Counted from the stretch's first letter, positions 1-8,895 are shown. The stretch is DNA of 64,000 nt from Gammaproteobacteria bacterium 39-13 (GCA_001898235.1 MKTN01000001.1:62001-126000); one strand, 5' to 3'. Notes: generated from the letters alone by a model not told the origin. Numbers and translations are program-made.

Positions 1-2
1 AA

Positions 3-698
3 TCAATGATGTTCGTTTGATACAACCGATGTTATTTGTTGTGTGAATGTCTTCAGTGCATTGAGTTGAGTTTTAGCATTCTCTATTGATACAGGATTAC
101 CTGAAGCAGTCGGGGGTAATGTTTTTGCCACTTGAATACCACAAAGGCCTTTATTCCCAGAAAAATATTGTAAATAGATAACATCTACACTTGAGCGACC
201 GCTATACCCGACAATAATACCAAGAGAATGCATTGTATAATGATCCCTCGCTTGCCTGTTTTCTTCAACATATAAAGGTGGCATGAACAAGCCTTTATCA
301 ATTTTTGTTTTAATTTTATTCATAACTTGTTCTGAATTGATTTTTTTGCTGCGTATTTTTTGAATTCTGATAATTTGTGGCAATAAATTTTCTTCTGTAA
401 TACCTGACTCATAACTTTTTAAATGCTGAGGGTAATCCTCAGTCAAAAACCTTAACATGCCAGGAATATATCCCTTTTGCGAAGCACGTAATCGCCAAAA
501 TTGTTTTGGTATATGTACTTGTACAATCGTCTTTGTTTTGGTTGTTTTATCAATAAGAGTCGGTATAGAAGCAATCACATTAGTTGATAAACCTGATTTT
601 GCTGTTACCATTTCAACAGAAAAAATGCAAAGCAACATTAAAGCAGCTACAATGCATTTAATGAAAAAGTATTGATAAATTGGCCTAAGATTTTTCAT
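3..698 (-). CDS. Hypothetical secreted protein
   Basis: A 231-residue protein that I do not recognise. The N-terminus is a typical Sec signal: a short basic start, a hydrophobic stretch at about residues 12-30 and a plausible signal peptidase site near 'VTAKSG', so it should be exported to the periplasm or beyond. The mature part is mixed alpha/beta with two Cys late in the protein (around 'GLCGIQV' and in the leader) and a C-terminus ending in Glu-His-His. The start is supported by GAGG five bases before the ATG. The stop lies only three bases from the window edge, so its downstream neighbour is unknown. Function cannot be assigned. Confidence 0.75.
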   Translation of the reverse strand: MKNLRPIYQYFFIKCIVAALMLLCIFSVEMVTAKSGLSTNVIASIPTLIDKTTKTKTIVQVHIPKQFWRLRASQKGYIPGMLRFLTEDYPQHLKSYESGITEENLLPQIIRIQKIRSKKINSEQVMNKIKTKIDKGLFMPPLYVEENRQARDHYTMHSLGIIVGYSGRSSVDVIYLQYFSGNKGLCGIQVAKTLPPTASGNPVSIENAKTQLNALKTFTQQITSVVSNEHH

Positions 699-876
699 CT
701 CATCCTCTTCGCAAAATGCTTATAGTGGAGAGTTTATTCTGTTATTCATCGGTCATCAGTCAATTTCCTTCATATACCTATCAAGAGAAATTACAATTAT
801 GAATATAATGACAGTAAAAATCATACTATTTATAAACAACTAAACTGTAGGTATACATTGAGACATCGGAGAGAGC

Positions 877-1326
877 ATGAATACTAAAACAGAAGAAAAC
901 AATGACAGAACTGTTGTTCAAGAATCAGGAAAAGGCAAATTTTCGCAAGAAATCATCATTGGACAACATATTTTATCGGGTGATGAACCTATAGCAAGTG
1001 GTGGCAATGATTTAGGTCCCTCACCCTATGATTTTCTATTAGCTGCCTTAGGTTCGTGCACCTCGATGACATTACGACTTTATGCAGAGCGCAAAAAAAT
1101 CCCACTTGAAAAAGTCATTGTAACACTTAAACATGAAAAAATTTATGCCAAAGATTGTGCAGAATGTGAGCAAAGCAATGCCAAAATAGATCACATCTCG
1201 CGTATTATCACACTCAAAGGAGATCTTAGCGAGGAACAACGTAAAGCATTACTAGATATCGCTGACAAGTGTCCAGTGCATCGCACTTTAACATCAAAAA
1301 CAATTATCTCTACTGCGTTATCTTGA
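877..1326 (+). CDS. OsmC/YhfA family peroxiredoxin-like protein
   Basis: A 149-residue OsmC-superfamily protein. Family members reduce organic hydroperoxides with a Cys pair. Visible here are the conserved helix 'LGSCTSMTLRLYAERK' carrying the first Cys (about residue 61) and 'DKCPVHRTL' carrying the second (about residue 132), together with the 'GPSPYDFLLAALGSC' signature. The length is normal for the short OsmC/YhfA branch. A GGAGAG sequence three bases before the ATG supports the start. It is probably cytosolic and acts in oxidative defence, although the 'CAEC' motif near residue 90 is extra and could be a metal or redox pair. It stands alone, convergent with the next gene. Confidence 0.9.
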   Translation: MNTKTEENNDRTVVQESGKGKFSQEIIIGQHILSGDEPIASGGNDLGPSPYDFLLAALGSCTSMTLRLYAERKKIPLEKVIVTLKHEKIYAKDCAECEQSNAKIDHISRIITLKGDLSEEQRKALLDIADKCPVHRTLTSKTIISTALS

Positions 1327-1355
1327 AAAGATCTCCTGACCACATGTGGTAAAAT

Positions 1356-1838
1356 TTAGCTCTTTTTACGTTTTCTTTTGCGAGGGACATAATCTGTATG
1401 TTGATTAAGATCAATGATTTCTTTTTCTAATGCTATTTGCTTCTTCGTTTTAACGTTGTCCTTTTTCTCTAATGCTGTTTGCTTCTTCTCTTTAACATTG
1501 TCCTTTTTCTCTGACGTCAGAGCTGCGACTTTTTTAACATCCTCCTGATACTTGCTCCAAGCAGATAATCGAAATTTCGCCGCATGCAATTCTAAAAAAC
1601 TTTGTTTTTTTCTCAATGCTTCAGGGATGAGAGGATTTTTTAAAAACTGTTCTAAACTAGACTTGAAATTTGGAACTTGAGCTGTAGATTGAATAGTATC
1701 ATAATTAGAATCAAGCTTTTCTTCTGCTTTGCTTTCTTCTAATTTACCAGTTTTATCTGCGCTAATGTCTATTACAACCTTATTTCCCACTTCCGATTTA
1801 GCGTCATCTTCTAATATAATTCCATCTCTTTTTGGCAT
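1356..1838 (-). CDS. Hypothetical Lys/Glu-rich protein with an internal repeat
   Basis: A 160-residue, strongly charged protein that I do not recognise. The C-terminal third contains a short tandem repeat of the type 'KKDNVKEKKQTALE' / 'KKDNVKTKKQIALE', about 14 residues each, and the extreme C-terminus is a basic run ending 'PRKRKRKKS' that resembles a nuclear-localisation or nucleic-acid-binding tail. There is no signal peptide or membrane segment. No clear Shine-Dalgarno precedes the ATG. A small effector or a nucleic-acid-associated protein are both possible; neither is demonstrated. Confidence 0.6.
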   Translation of the reverse strand: MPKRDGIILEDDAKSEVGNKVVIDISADKTGKLEESKAEEKLDSNYDTIQSTAQVPNFKSSLEQFLKNPLIPEALRKKQSFLELHAAKFRLSAWSKYQEDVKKVAALTSEKKDNVKEKKQTALEKKDNVKTKKQIALEKEIIDLNQHTDYVPRKRKRKKS

Positions 1839-1976
1839 GATAGTTTAATTCTCATTATGGGAAAACACAGGCTGCTCACCATATAACTTTTTGCATATAT
1901 TATCAAGCTAAAGGATAGCGACCGATTTAAAAATCAATCTGATATTATTTGTCGACATGGTAAGCTGAATAAGAAT

Positions 1977-2005
1977 AGACCATCAGAGCTCCACTCTAAT
2001 GGTCT
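1977..2005 (-). terminator. Hairpin terminator after maeA
   Basis: A 12-bp inverted repeat (one G-U pair on the minus strand) with a 5-base loop lies 15 bases after the malic enzyme stop. The U-rich tail is weak (ATTCTTATTC on the minus strand). Confidence 0.55.
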
Positions 2006-2019
2006 GCCTATCTATGATC

Positions 2020-3708
2020 CTAAGCAAATTTTTGATATTCAGGCTTATAAACGTGTTGTCTAATAAATGCCTCTATGTCTTTAGGGCGTTCAACTCGGGC
2101 TAATCCTGCATCAAATATAAGCTTGGCTATACGTGTTGCAGTTTGAATTTCAACTTCAAGAATATTCGATTGTAGTGGGTATAGAAGTCCCTGCTTCAAC
2201 AAATCAGCTGGTACCTGATCTGCAACTGCTTGTGCTGCCTCAATAAACATTTCATCGGTGACACGTTTTGCTGCAGTAGCAAATACGGCCATACCAATAG
2301 CAGGGAAGATATAAAAATTATTAGCCTGGCTTGGCAGAAAAGTTTGCCCATTAAAATGCACCGGATCAAACTGAACACCAGCAGCATAAATCGCCTTACC
2401 ATTTGACCACGTATATGCCTGCAAAGCAGTACATTCAGCATGATCGGTTGGATTTGACATAGCAAGTATCACTGGACGTTGGTTAATCCTCGACATTGCC
2501 TCAACCACTTTCTGGGTGAATGCTCCGCCAATAGTGCTAACACCAATAATGGTTGTGGGTTTAATGCTTTCAATTGCTTCAACAAAATCTTTAGTTGGCT
2601 TATGCTTATGTGCATAAGGCAGTTGAAAATCTAATAGATCTTGACGAGTTGATTCAAGCAACCCATTGACATCAAACATATGGATCCGTGCTTGAGCTTC
2701 TTCTAATTTCAGCCCCTGTGCAACCAGCTGACTGCAAAGTAAATTTGCTAAACCAATACCTGCTGAGCCTGCCCCTAAAAATAAGTATTTTTCATCTTTA
2801 AGCTTTGTGCCTTTTAACTTAACAGCGTTAATCATACCTGCTAATGTAATACCAGCCGTTCCTTGTACATCATCATTATAAACGCAATATTTATCTCGGT
2901 ATCGTGCTAATAGATGTATTGCATCGGCACCAGTCCAATCCTCAAAATGAATACAGCAGTTTGGAAACACTTCTTGCACAGCTTCAACAAACTCATCCAC
3001 AAAGGAAACCAGCTCGGCATTCGTCACTCGAGCTTTACGCAATCCCATGTAAAGAGGATCATTCAAGTATTGAGTATTATTGGTACCTGAATCCAAATAT
3101 AAAGGCAATAAATACTGTGGGGGTACACCTGCTGCAGCTGTATAAAGTTGGAGCTTACCAATGGGGATCCCCATTCCATTTGCGCCAAGATCACCTAAGC
3201 CTAGAATACGTCCACCGTTGGTTACACAAATGATGCGAATATCTTTTTGCGGCCAATTTTGTAAAATTTCTTTAACATGACCTCGACGCTCAATAGAAAG
3301 ATACATGCCGCGCGTTTGTCGATAGATATGACCGAACTTGAGACAAGCTTCTCCAATAGTAGGATCATAAACGATAGGCAAAAAGCGTTTAGGATCAGAC
3401 ATGATGGTTCGATAAAAAAGTGTTTCATTATGATCCAAAAGATTAATCAAATAAATATAGCGTTCAAGATCCGTCGTTTTATTACCCAATTGCATCATGA
3501 CCCGACGTAATTGCAAATCTTCGCTTTCTGTCTTATCCGGCACTAATCCCACCAGGCCAAGCTCTTGCTTTTCATCCTCTGTAAATGCGGTTGATTTGTT
3601 AAGTTCCGGATCTTTAAGTAATTCAAAGCCATGTTTACTTTCAATCTTTTTCTTTGATACTTTAGATTCTGATAGTAATCCCATTGTTTGTTTAGGATTT
3701 GTTTTCAT
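2020..3708 (-). CDS. maeA: NAD-dependent malic enzyme
   Basis: Malate to pyruvate oxidative decarboxylase of the large (about 560 residue) bacterial type. Recognisable family blocks are 'RGMYLSIERRGHVKEIL' near residue 135, 'VTNGGRILGLGDLGANGMGI' near residue 165 (active-site and metal region), 'NDDVQGTAGITLAG' near residue 280, the Rossmann 'FLGAGSAGIGLANLL' near residue 310 and 'ILAMSNPTDHAECT' near residue 420. GGGAG eight bases upstream favours the ATG of 'MKTNPKQ' over an ATG five codons earlier. The gene follows fumC by 17 bases, so fumarate to malate to pyruvate is probably one transcription unit feeding pyruvate when the cell grows on amino acids. Confidence 0.95.
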   Translation of the reverse strand: MKTNPKQTMGLLSESKVSKKKIESKHGFELLKDPELNKSTAFTEDEKQELGLVGLVPDKTESEDLQLRRVMMQLGNKTTDLERYIYLINLLDHNETLFYRTIMSDPKRFLPIVYDPTIGEACLKFGHIYRQTRGMYLSIERRGHVKEILQNWPQKDIRIICVTNGGRILGLGDLGANGMGIPIGKLQLYTAAAGVPPQYLLPLYLDSGTNNTQYLNDPLYMGLRKARVTNAELVSFVDEFVEAVQEVFPNCCIHFEDWTGADAIHLLARYRDKYCVYNDDVQGTAGITLAGMINAVKLKGTKLKDEKYLFLGAGSAGIGLANLLCSQLVAQGLKLEEAQARIHMFDVNGLLESTRQDLLDFQLPYAHKHKPTKDFVEAIESIKPTTIIGVSTIGGAFTQKVVEAMSRINQRPVILAMSNPTDHAECTALQAYTWSNGKAIYAAGVQFDPVHFNGQTFLPSQANNFYIFPAIGMAVFATAAKRVTDEMFIEAAQAVADQVPADLLKQGLLYPLQSNILEVEIQTATRIAKLIFDAGLARVERPKDIEAFIRQHVYKPEYQKFA

Positions 3709-3725
3709 GATAAATACTCCCAAAT

Positions 3726-5147
3726 TTATGAATTAGAATTCAGGTTGTTACTTGCAACATACGGATTAACCATCTTAGAAGGATCAACCACGCGATCAAA
3801 TTCTTCTTCTGTCACAAAACCCAGCTTCAAAGCTGCTGACTTTAGCGTAAGATCGTTATCCATTGCGTAATGAGCAATTTTTGTTGCTTTATCGTAACCA
3901 ATAACAGGGGCAAGCGCTGTTACCAGCATTAAAGATCTGTCTACATAGCTTTTAATTTCTTTTAAATTGGGCTTTGTCCCTTCAATTAAAAATCGACGAA
4001 AATTTGTACAGCCATCGGTGAGTAACGTGATCGAATGCATGACATTAAAAATAATTAATGGCTTATAAACATTCATTTCAAGATAACCACTGGCCCCACC
4101 AAAGCCCACAGCAACATCATTAGCCATCACTTGTACCGCTATCATGGTTAAAGCTTCCACCTGTGTTGGATTTACTTTTCCAGGCATAATAGAAGAACCC
4201 GGTTCATTTTCAGGAATAATGAGTTCAGCAAACCCTGCTCTTGGACCACATGACATTAATCGAAGATCATTTCCAATCTTATAAAGAGAGACGGCCAATG
4301 TACGTAAAGTGCCTGAAAGCTGTACTAACGCATCATGTGAACCTTGCACTGTAAATTTATTAGATGCACTCACGAAAGGTAAGCCTGTTAAATGTGCTAT
4401 CTCTGCCGCTGCCGCTTGTGCAAAACCAGGGGCTGAATTGATACCTGTACCGACCGCCGTGCCACCAATCGCAAGCTGATATACCCCATGTAATGCATCT
4501 TCTATTCTTTCTAGATTATCAGACAAAACACCTACATAACCGGACCATTCTTGGCCGAGCGTCAACGGGGTTGCATCTTGCATATGAGTACGGCCAATTT
4601 TAATAATATCTTTCCATTCATGCGCTTTAACCGCCATTGCATCATGCAATGCCTTTACTGCAGGAATTAATGTTTGTTTTATCGCGATGGCAGATGCAAT
4701 ATTCATCGCAGAAGGGAAAGAGTCATTAGAAGATTGCGCCATATTAGCGTGATCATTAGGGTGTACGGGTGTTTTACTTCCAAGGGTCGTCCCTGCTAAT
4801 TGACAACAGCGATTCGAGATGACTTCATTCATATTCATGTTAAATTGTGTACCGCTACCTGTCATCCATACATGCAAAGGGAACATCTCATGATGCAGCC
4901 CTTTTAAGATCTCATCGCAAACTTGCGTGATTAATTTATAACATTTTTCATCAAGACGTTTACCCACGAAATTTGCTTTACATGCCGCTTTTTTCAATAT
5001 GGCGTAGGCGCTAATCATTTCACGTGGTATAAGATCTCTACCAATACTGAAGTGCTCAAGGGAACGCTGAGTTTGAGCTCCCCACAACTTTTCAGCGGGA
5101 ACATTTATCTCGCCAAAACTGTCAGCTTCTTTTCGCTGTTTTACCAT
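3726..5147 (-). CDS. fumC: Class II fumarate hydratase
   Basis: Fumarase C, interconverting fumarate and malate in the TCA cycle, cytosolic homotetramer in the family. The 473 residues match the usual length. Family landmarks are '[17 protein letters not shown]' at the N-terminus, '[17 protein letters not shown]' near residue 105, '[17 protein letters not shown]' near residue 135, '[19 protein letters not shown]' near residue 190 (catalytic His region) and the signature '[14 protein letters not shown]' near residue 325. A GGGGG run about seven bases before the ATG supports the start. It is the first gene of a two-gene operon with maeA. Confidence 0.97.
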   Translation of the reverse strand: MVKQRKEADSFGEINVPAEKLWGAQTQRSLEHFSIGRDLIPREMISAYAILKKAACKANFVGKRLDEKCYKLITQVCDEILKGLHHEMFPLHVWMTGSGTQFNMNMNEVISNRCCQLAGTTLGSKTPVHPNDHANMAQSSNDSFPSAMNIASAIAIKQTLIPAVKALHDAMAVKAHEWKDIIKIGRTHMQDATPLTLGQEWSGYVGVLSDNLERIEDALHGVYQLAIGGTAVGTGINSAPGFAQAAAAEIAHLTGLPFVSASNKFTVQGSHDALVQLSGTLRTLAVSLYKIGNDLRLMSCGPRAGFAELIIPENEPGSSIMPGKVNPTQVEALTMIAVQVMANDVAVGFGGASGYLEMNVYKPLIIFNVMHSITLLTDGCTNFRRFLIEGTKPNLKEIKSYVDRSLMLVTALAPVIGYDKATKIAHYAMDNDLTLKSAALKLGFVTEEEFDRVVDPSKMVNPYVASNNLNSNS

Positions 5148-5366
5148 TTTATTTCCCCCTGCTAAGTTTTACTGTGCATCAATAATATTCAGTATGAACA
5201 TCAAAATTTAAAGGATCTTAAGTTATCGGCAAAACGTAATAAGAATTAATCCTTTTTTTATCAGCTTTGTTATTTTCCATTCTTTTCAAACAGGCGTCGC
5301 TAATTGCTTGCCTTTTTAGAAAAAAAATGGCAGATTTGTGGCGCAACATATTGTAAAGAGGTTAAT

Positions 5367-5723
5367 ATGCCGCAGATCGTTTTAGAGTGCAGTGACAATA
5401 TATTTGAAAGAAATTTTTCGGTTGTTTTTCATGATATTCATCAAATTTTGACCGAACATCTTCCTACAGAGTTGGCAAGCTGTAAAAGCCGGGTGATAAG
5501 ACATACTGATTTTTTCATTGGTGAGGGTACAACTAACAACGGATTTGTTCATCTATCGATAAGCGTCATAAAAGGAAGAAGCACACCTTTGCTTGATAGT
5601 ATTGCAAAAATAATCTTAGAAAAATTGAAAGTTTTTTTTTCACACTCATTACAAGAATTAAAACTGCAGATTACTGTTGCAATAAAAGATCTGCCTGAGG
5701 TCTATCAAAAATATAAAAACTAG
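5367..5723 (+). CDS. 5-carboxymethyl-2-hydroxymuconate isomerase family tautomerase
   Basis: A 118-residue member of the CHMI branch of the tautomerase superfamily. With the start placed at the ATG after AGAGG, the mature protein begins Met-Pro-Gln ('MPQIVLECSDNI'), which puts the catalytic Pro-1 exactly where the family needs it. Longer upstream starts would bury that Pro. Family members isomerise 5-carboxymethyl-2-hydroxymuconate in homoprotocatechuate breakdown, but no other gene of that pathway is nearby, so the substrate here is uncertain. It is single and convergent with the next gene. Confidence 0.85.
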   Translation: MPQIVLECSDNIFERNFSVVFHDIHQILTEHLPTELASCKSRVIRHTDFFIGEGTTNNGFVHLSISVIKGRSTPLLDSIAKIILEKLKVFFSHSLQELKLQITVAIKDLPEVYQKYKN

Positions 5724-5732
5724 ATTTGGTTC

Positions 5733-5778
5733 GCAACTGAGAAAATAGGAACATTTCCTCTACGTTTAACTCAGTTGC
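5733..5778. terminator. Convergent hairpin between CHMI gene and small peptide gene
   Basis: A perfect 9-bp inverted repeat (GCAACTGAG / CTCAGTTGC) encloses a smaller AGGAA-cat-TTCCT hairpin. It sits between two convergent stop codons and can terminate transcription in both directions, although neither side has a strong T tract. Confidence 0.5.
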
Positions 5779-5789
5779 ATCGCAAAATA

Positions 5790-6017
5790 TTAATAGATTG
5801 GACAAGCTAAAGTGACATCTAGCATCACTAAATTAGGATCAAGTCCTCTATCGGTAAGATCTTGCAAGAAAGCAGCAGGATCAAATTGTTTTCGTTGTAT
5901 TTTAGCAATATGCTCTATCACTATATCAACATAAGCTAATGGTATTTGTAATTCAAAAATTTCTTGACACTTACCACCACTTACTTGTTGAATTTGTTGT
6001 AATTCTAACGTTTTCAT
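5790..6017 (-). CDS. Double-glycine leader peptide 1
   Basis: A 75-residue protein whose N-terminus 'MKTLELQQIQQVSGG' fits the bacteriocin-type leader (LxxxEL or LxxxI spacing, hydrophobic residue at -4, Gly-Gly at -2/-1), in families cleaved and exported by ABC transporters with a C39 peptidase. The predicted 60-residue cargo has two Cys, one next to the cleavage site and one near the C-terminal 'TLACPIY', and is not strongly hydrophobic. GGAG five bases before the ATG fixes the start and excludes an upstream TTG. I do not recognise the cargo. A bacteriocin, a signalling peptide or a host-directed peptide are all possible. No processing gene is adjacent. Confidence 0.7.
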   Translation of the reverse strand: MKTLELQQIQQVSGGKCQEIFELQIPLAYVDIVIEHIAKIQRKQFDPAAFLQDLTDRGLDPNLVMLDVTLACPIY

Positions 6018-6143
6018 CTGAACTCCACTTCTCAATGTAAAAAGCCAAAATAGGGCTAAATATTAAGATTGTCAACTAAAGATAATTCATATGGTATAAA
6101 CTTATTCTAAGATCTTAATTCTTTTTGAATAAAGGGCTCAAAC

Positions 6144-6566
6144 ATGACCAGAATTCCAGTTATATCATTAGTTTTATTGCTCTTTTCCAGCGATTTAATT
6201 GCAGGACAATTATATTTTTGTCCACCCGCTGAGCTGGTAAAAGAAAATGAAAAAAATATCAGCCCTTGGAAAAGTAATAAATTATTTTGGACTATTAGCT
6301 ATCGCGGATGGCCATATCCTGAAAAAATTGCTTTTGATCAGGTATTTTTCTTTATCAAAGAAAATAAAATTGATTGTCGTTACAAATGGATAAATCCTAA
6401 AGAAGAAGGCACTTACTTATGGACTTCTGTCGATCTTAACCCTGATGCTAATGCCAAAATTTATGTCACTGGGGAACATTGGAAAAAAATATCTCAAGGC
6501 ATGCAATGCAGTTCTGGACGTCCTGAAACCTGTGCTTTCGAAATAAAAGTTAAAAAAGCGAACTAA
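6144..6566 (+). CDS. Small secreted Cys-containing protein
   Basis: A 140-residue protein with a clear Sec signal (hydrophobic residues 5-18, cleavage likely after 'LIAG'). The mature part has four Cys ('YFCPPAE', 'IDCRYKW', 'MQCSSG', 'ETCAFE'), consistent with two disulfides in the periplasm or outside. The layout with an early 'CPP' and a late Cys pair resembles the DUF3757-like small secreted proteins found in legionellae and relatives, but I am not certain of this match. No function can be inferred. Confidence 0.7.
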   Translation: MTRIPVISLVLLLFSSDLIAGQLYFCPPAELVKENEKNISPWKSNKLFWTISYRGWPYPEKIAFDQVFFFIKENKIDCRYKWINPKEEGTYLWTSVDLNPDANAKIYVTGEHWKKISQGMQCSSGRPETCAFEIKVKKAN

Positions 6567-6591
6567 TGTAAAAAGTATTCATTTACCTTCT

Positions 6592-6651
6592 GAACCAATG
6601 GTTCTTCACTCTTATCTTAAAAAATGGTTAAATGTGCCTTCTTTAAGAAGG
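6592..6651 (+). promoter_or_regulatory. Two short palindromes before double-glycine peptide 2
   Basis: GAACCAATGGTTC (6592-6604) is a 13-base palindrome just after the preceding stop codon and may help terminate it. CCTTCTTTAAGAAGG (6637-6651) is a perfect 15-base palindrome 34 bases before the ATG of the small peptide, a position suited to an operator or a 5' UTR hairpin. No convincing -35/-10 pair was found here. Confidence 0.35.
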
Positions 6652-6685
6652 TATTAGTAGGAAAGCACACCTTATAAGGGAGCCC

Positions 6686-6901
6686 ATGCGTATTCTTGAC
6701 GCAACAGAATTGGTTTATGTGAATGGTGGTTCAGATGATTATGATGAAGCCTTCGCCATTATTGCTGAGTTCTTTTTCGAATTTGCACTAGAACTTGCTG
6801 AAATTATTATTGAAGATTTTATCTTTGCTGTATCGCGCAGCATTTATTATCGCTATTTTTATACTCCTGAAGTGATGCATACGACCGTAGTCATATTATA
6901 A
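6686..6901 (+). CDS. Double-glycine leader peptide 2 with acidic hydrophobic cargo
   Basis: A 71-residue protein beginning 'MRILDATELVYVNGGS', a good double-glycine leader: ILxxxEL, hydrophobic Val at -4 and Gly-Gly. The cargo of about 56 residues is rich in Asp, Glu, Phe and Ile ('AEFFFEFALELAEIIIEDF') and would form an acidic amphipathic or membrane-seeking helix, followed by a Tyr-rich stretch 'YYRYFYTPE'. GGGAG three bases before the ATG fixes the start. pdxH starts 35 bases downstream on the same strand, so cotranscription is possible. The cargo is unrelated in sequence to the other two double-glycine peptides in this window. Confidence 0.7.
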   Translation: MRILDATELVYVNGGSDDYDEAFAIIAEFFFEFALELAEIIIEDFIFAVSRSIYYRYFYTPEVMHTTVVIL

Positions 6902-6936
6902 TCCCTTATTTCATTATTCATGTATTAAGGAAAAAC

Positions 6937-7551
6937 ATGATAGTCAGCGACACAAAGATTATTGCATCCCTCGAAACACCTCCAGAGAACCCTTTAGTTC
7001 TACTTCAGCAATGGTTGATTGAGGCTGACTGTCAAGGGATCAATGCACCAAGAGATATCGCGTTATCTACCATTGATCTCACAGGACGCCCTGCAAGTCG
7101 TATTGTTTTATTGAGAGGATGTGACGATCGTGGCATTATTTTCTCAACCACTGAACATAGCGCCAAGGGTAAAGCGCTTGAAGTAAACCCCTATGCTGCA
7201 GCAACTTTATGGTGGCGAGAAACAACACAACAAATCAATATGCATGGTAAAGTTATAAAATGTTCGTCCCAACAATCTGATGAAATATTTTATTCAAGAC
7301 CTCGCGATGCTCAAGCCATTTCTGCGGTAAGTGAACAAAGCATGCCTTTAGCAAATGAAGAAATGCTTCGTCATCAATTCAATTCTCTTGTTCAAACCGA
7401 TAATAAAATTGAGCGTCCATATCACTGGCATGCTTATCACCTGGTTGTGGAGTCTATTGAATTTTGGCAAGGTTGCCTAGATAGATTTGATAAAAGACTA
7501 AAATATGATCTTGTCAATGATCATTGGCAGCATCAAATCTTACAACCTTGA
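6937..7551 (+). CDS. pdxH: Pyridoxamine/pyridoxine 5'-phosphate oxidase
   Basis: FMN-dependent enzyme making pyridoxal 5'-phosphate from PNP or PMP. The 204 residues compare with about 218 in E. coli. Visible are the FMN-binding 'RPASRIVLLRGCDDRGIIFST' region (about residues 50-70), 'AAATLWWRETTQQINMHGKV' (about residues 88-106), and the C-terminal 'EFWQGCLDRFDKRL' block. Aligned by eye to E. coli PdxH, the Arg of 'HRLHDR' (R197) is kept, but the partner His (H199) is Asp and the terminal RLAP becomes ILQP. The overall fold is unmistakable; activity on the usual substrate is likely but those changes deserve note. AAGGA precedes the ATG. Confidence 0.88.
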   Translation: MIVSDTKIIASLETPPENPLVLLQQWLIEADCQGINAPRDIALSTIDLTGRPASRIVLLRGCDDRGIIFSTTEHSAKGKALEVNPYAAATLWWRETTQQINMHGKVIKCSSQQSDEIFYSRPRDAQAISAVSEQSMPLANEEMLRHQFNSLVQTDNKIERPYHWHAYHLVVESIEFWQGCLDRFDKRLKYDLVNDHWQHQILQP

Positions 7552-7573
7552 TTAAAAAGATTTTTTCATTAGT

Positions 7574-8038
7574 TTAAGTTGGCACTACTATTCCACGTTC
7601 TGAGACAACAAAAGCGCCTTTATAAGCTACTGCTAACATACCATCTTCATAAATAACCGAGTCCATCTCTATTCGTCCTTTTCCCTTTCTATCTATCATT
7701 CGCTCAAATTTTTCCCAATTTGCTTGTTCTGGTCTTAAAGCTATCGCATCAAAATCTTTTGTGATTGGTTTTAAATAGCTAATCTCGCTATGATTAACCA
7801 CGATACTCATTGTCTCTAATCTATCGATAAAATTAGCATACAATAGCCCCCAACAGGCTAAGGTCGCAACCGCATGTAAACTACCCCCAAATACGGTCGA
7901 TTGATGGTTAATATTGTTGGAAAAAGGAGCCATCACAACGACTTTATCACGGGTTGCAAGCTTGATTGTGCAACCTAAAGCCTTCGTAATAGGAATATGC
8001 TGATGGATATAATGATTTAAGCGTGTTTCGATTTTCAT
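7574..8038 (-). CDS. YiiD C-terminal-type hotdog thioesterase
   Basis: A 154-residue protein of the thioesterase-like hotdog fold seen as the C-terminal domain of YiiD. The central-helix motif 'NHQSTVFGGSLHAVATLACW' (about residues 45-64) is the family hallmark, with Asn-His and the 'GGSL' turn at the active-site edge. Members are thought to hydrolyse acyl thioesters; the substrate is unknown. The inner ATG ('MKIETRLN') is preferred over one 12 codons earlier because GAGG lies a correct distance upstream. The gene is convergent with pdxH. Confidence 0.8.
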   Translation of the reverse strand: MKIETRLNHYIHQHIPITKALGCTIKLATRDKVVVMAPFSNNINHQSTVFGGSLHAVATLACWGLLYANFIDRLETMSIVVNHSEISYLKPITKDFDAIALRPEQANWEKFERMIDRKGKGRIEMDSVIYEDGMLAVAYKGAFVVSERGIVVPT

Positions 8039-8216
8039 GAATCTATCCTCAGTGTTTTTCGCATGCATGCACACTCATTGCTTCCACTTTGTTCAATATA
8101 TTGCCGCTATCCTTCCTGCTTGTCTTCTTTGCTGTTCTGTCTATCTAGTTTCAATTGTTTTCAATATATATTCTGTCCATAATTTTTTTTTAAATTAAAA
8201 CTATAAGTATTTTAAT

Positions 8217-8840
8217 ATGCACATTGGTCCAGAATATTTAGATGATACAACATTAACAGATGCTTTTTCAGTACTTTCTTATTTGTGGGATAGACTTGTT
8301 GCTAAACATTCTGCAGAAGCGCCTATTACTGACAAGCACCATCCGCTTTATAGACCTTTTACTGTGCTTCCAGAAGAAATACTGCAACATATTTTAAGTT
8401 TTTTACCCATAGATAAGAAGCTTTATTTAAAAGGGAGGTTAATAGACAAGAAGTTCAAGGAAACCATCGATAAAGAAACGTTTAAACATATCTTTGCATC
8501 ATGCCTTCCTGAAGAGAAAAGATATGAAATCTTATGGAGCCAACAGGGTAATATTAATAGCTTACTTTTAAGCCAGCGAGCCAAAATTGATACTGATACC
8601 GTAGATATATCATTTAAGAAGGCTTTTCATCGTTTAGAAAATACACCTGAAAATATGAGTTATTTCAATCTTTACCTACGTTCTAAAGCTATTGAAGGCA
8701 TGCAACAAGCAATAACACTTGAAGCAAACAAGTCCGAACAAAGCTACCCTATTGTTGAATTAGAAAGTGATCACCAAGATGAGGGGTGGTTTGAGCTGGA
8801 GATATTTGGTGGTGATTTTAATAGTAAAATGTATTTATAA
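8217..8840 (+). CDS. F-box domain protein (effector-like)
   Basis: A 207-residue protein with an F-box at about residues 50-90: 'LPEEILQHILSFLPIDKK' followed by a Lys-rich second helix and 'KFKETIDKETFKHIF'. In eukaryotes F-boxes bind Skp1 of SCF ubiquitin ligases; bacterial examples are typically translocated effectors of intracellular pathogens or symbionts. No signal peptide or membrane helix is present and the C-terminal region has no recognised substrate-binding domain, with an acidic end ('ELESDHQDEGWFELE'). The upstream region is extremely AT-rich without a clear Shine-Dalgarno. Secretion is inferred, not seen. Confidence 0.75.
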   Translation: MHIGPEYLDDTTLTDAFSVLSYLWDRLVAKHSAEAPITDKHHPLYRPFTVLPEEILQHILSFLPIDKKLYLKGRLIDKKFKETIDKETFKHIFASCLPEEKRYEILWSQQGNINSLLLSQRAKIDTDTVDISFKKAFHRLENTPENMSYFNLYLRSKAIEGMQQAITLEANKSEQSYPIVELESDHQDEGWFELEIFGGDFNSKMYL

Positions 8841-8861
8841 AAAATTTTAAATATTTAAGTC

Positions 8862-8887
8862 AAAAACGCGCCTATAAGTAGGCGCGT
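8862..8887 (-). terminator. Rho-independent terminator of the VOC gene
   Basis: Perfect 9-bp GC-rich stem (ACGCGCCTA / TAGGCGCGT, 4-base loop) followed on the minus strand by TTTTTG, nine bases after the stop of the minus-strand gene. Confidence 0.85.
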
Positions 8888-8895
8888 CGCATACA

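Noticed and set aside
1339-1350. ACCACATGTGGT palindrome between convergent genes
   Set aside because: Only six base pairs per arm and no T tract; too weak to call a terminator or operator.
1356-1838. Repeats in the Lys-rich protein as a CRISPR-like array
   Set aside because: The repeats are in frame, about 42 bases, only two copies and without spacers; they are protein-level repeats.
2904-3233. 109-codon plus-strand frame inside the malic enzyme gene
   Set aside because: Shadow of the conserved maeA coding sequence on the opposite strand.
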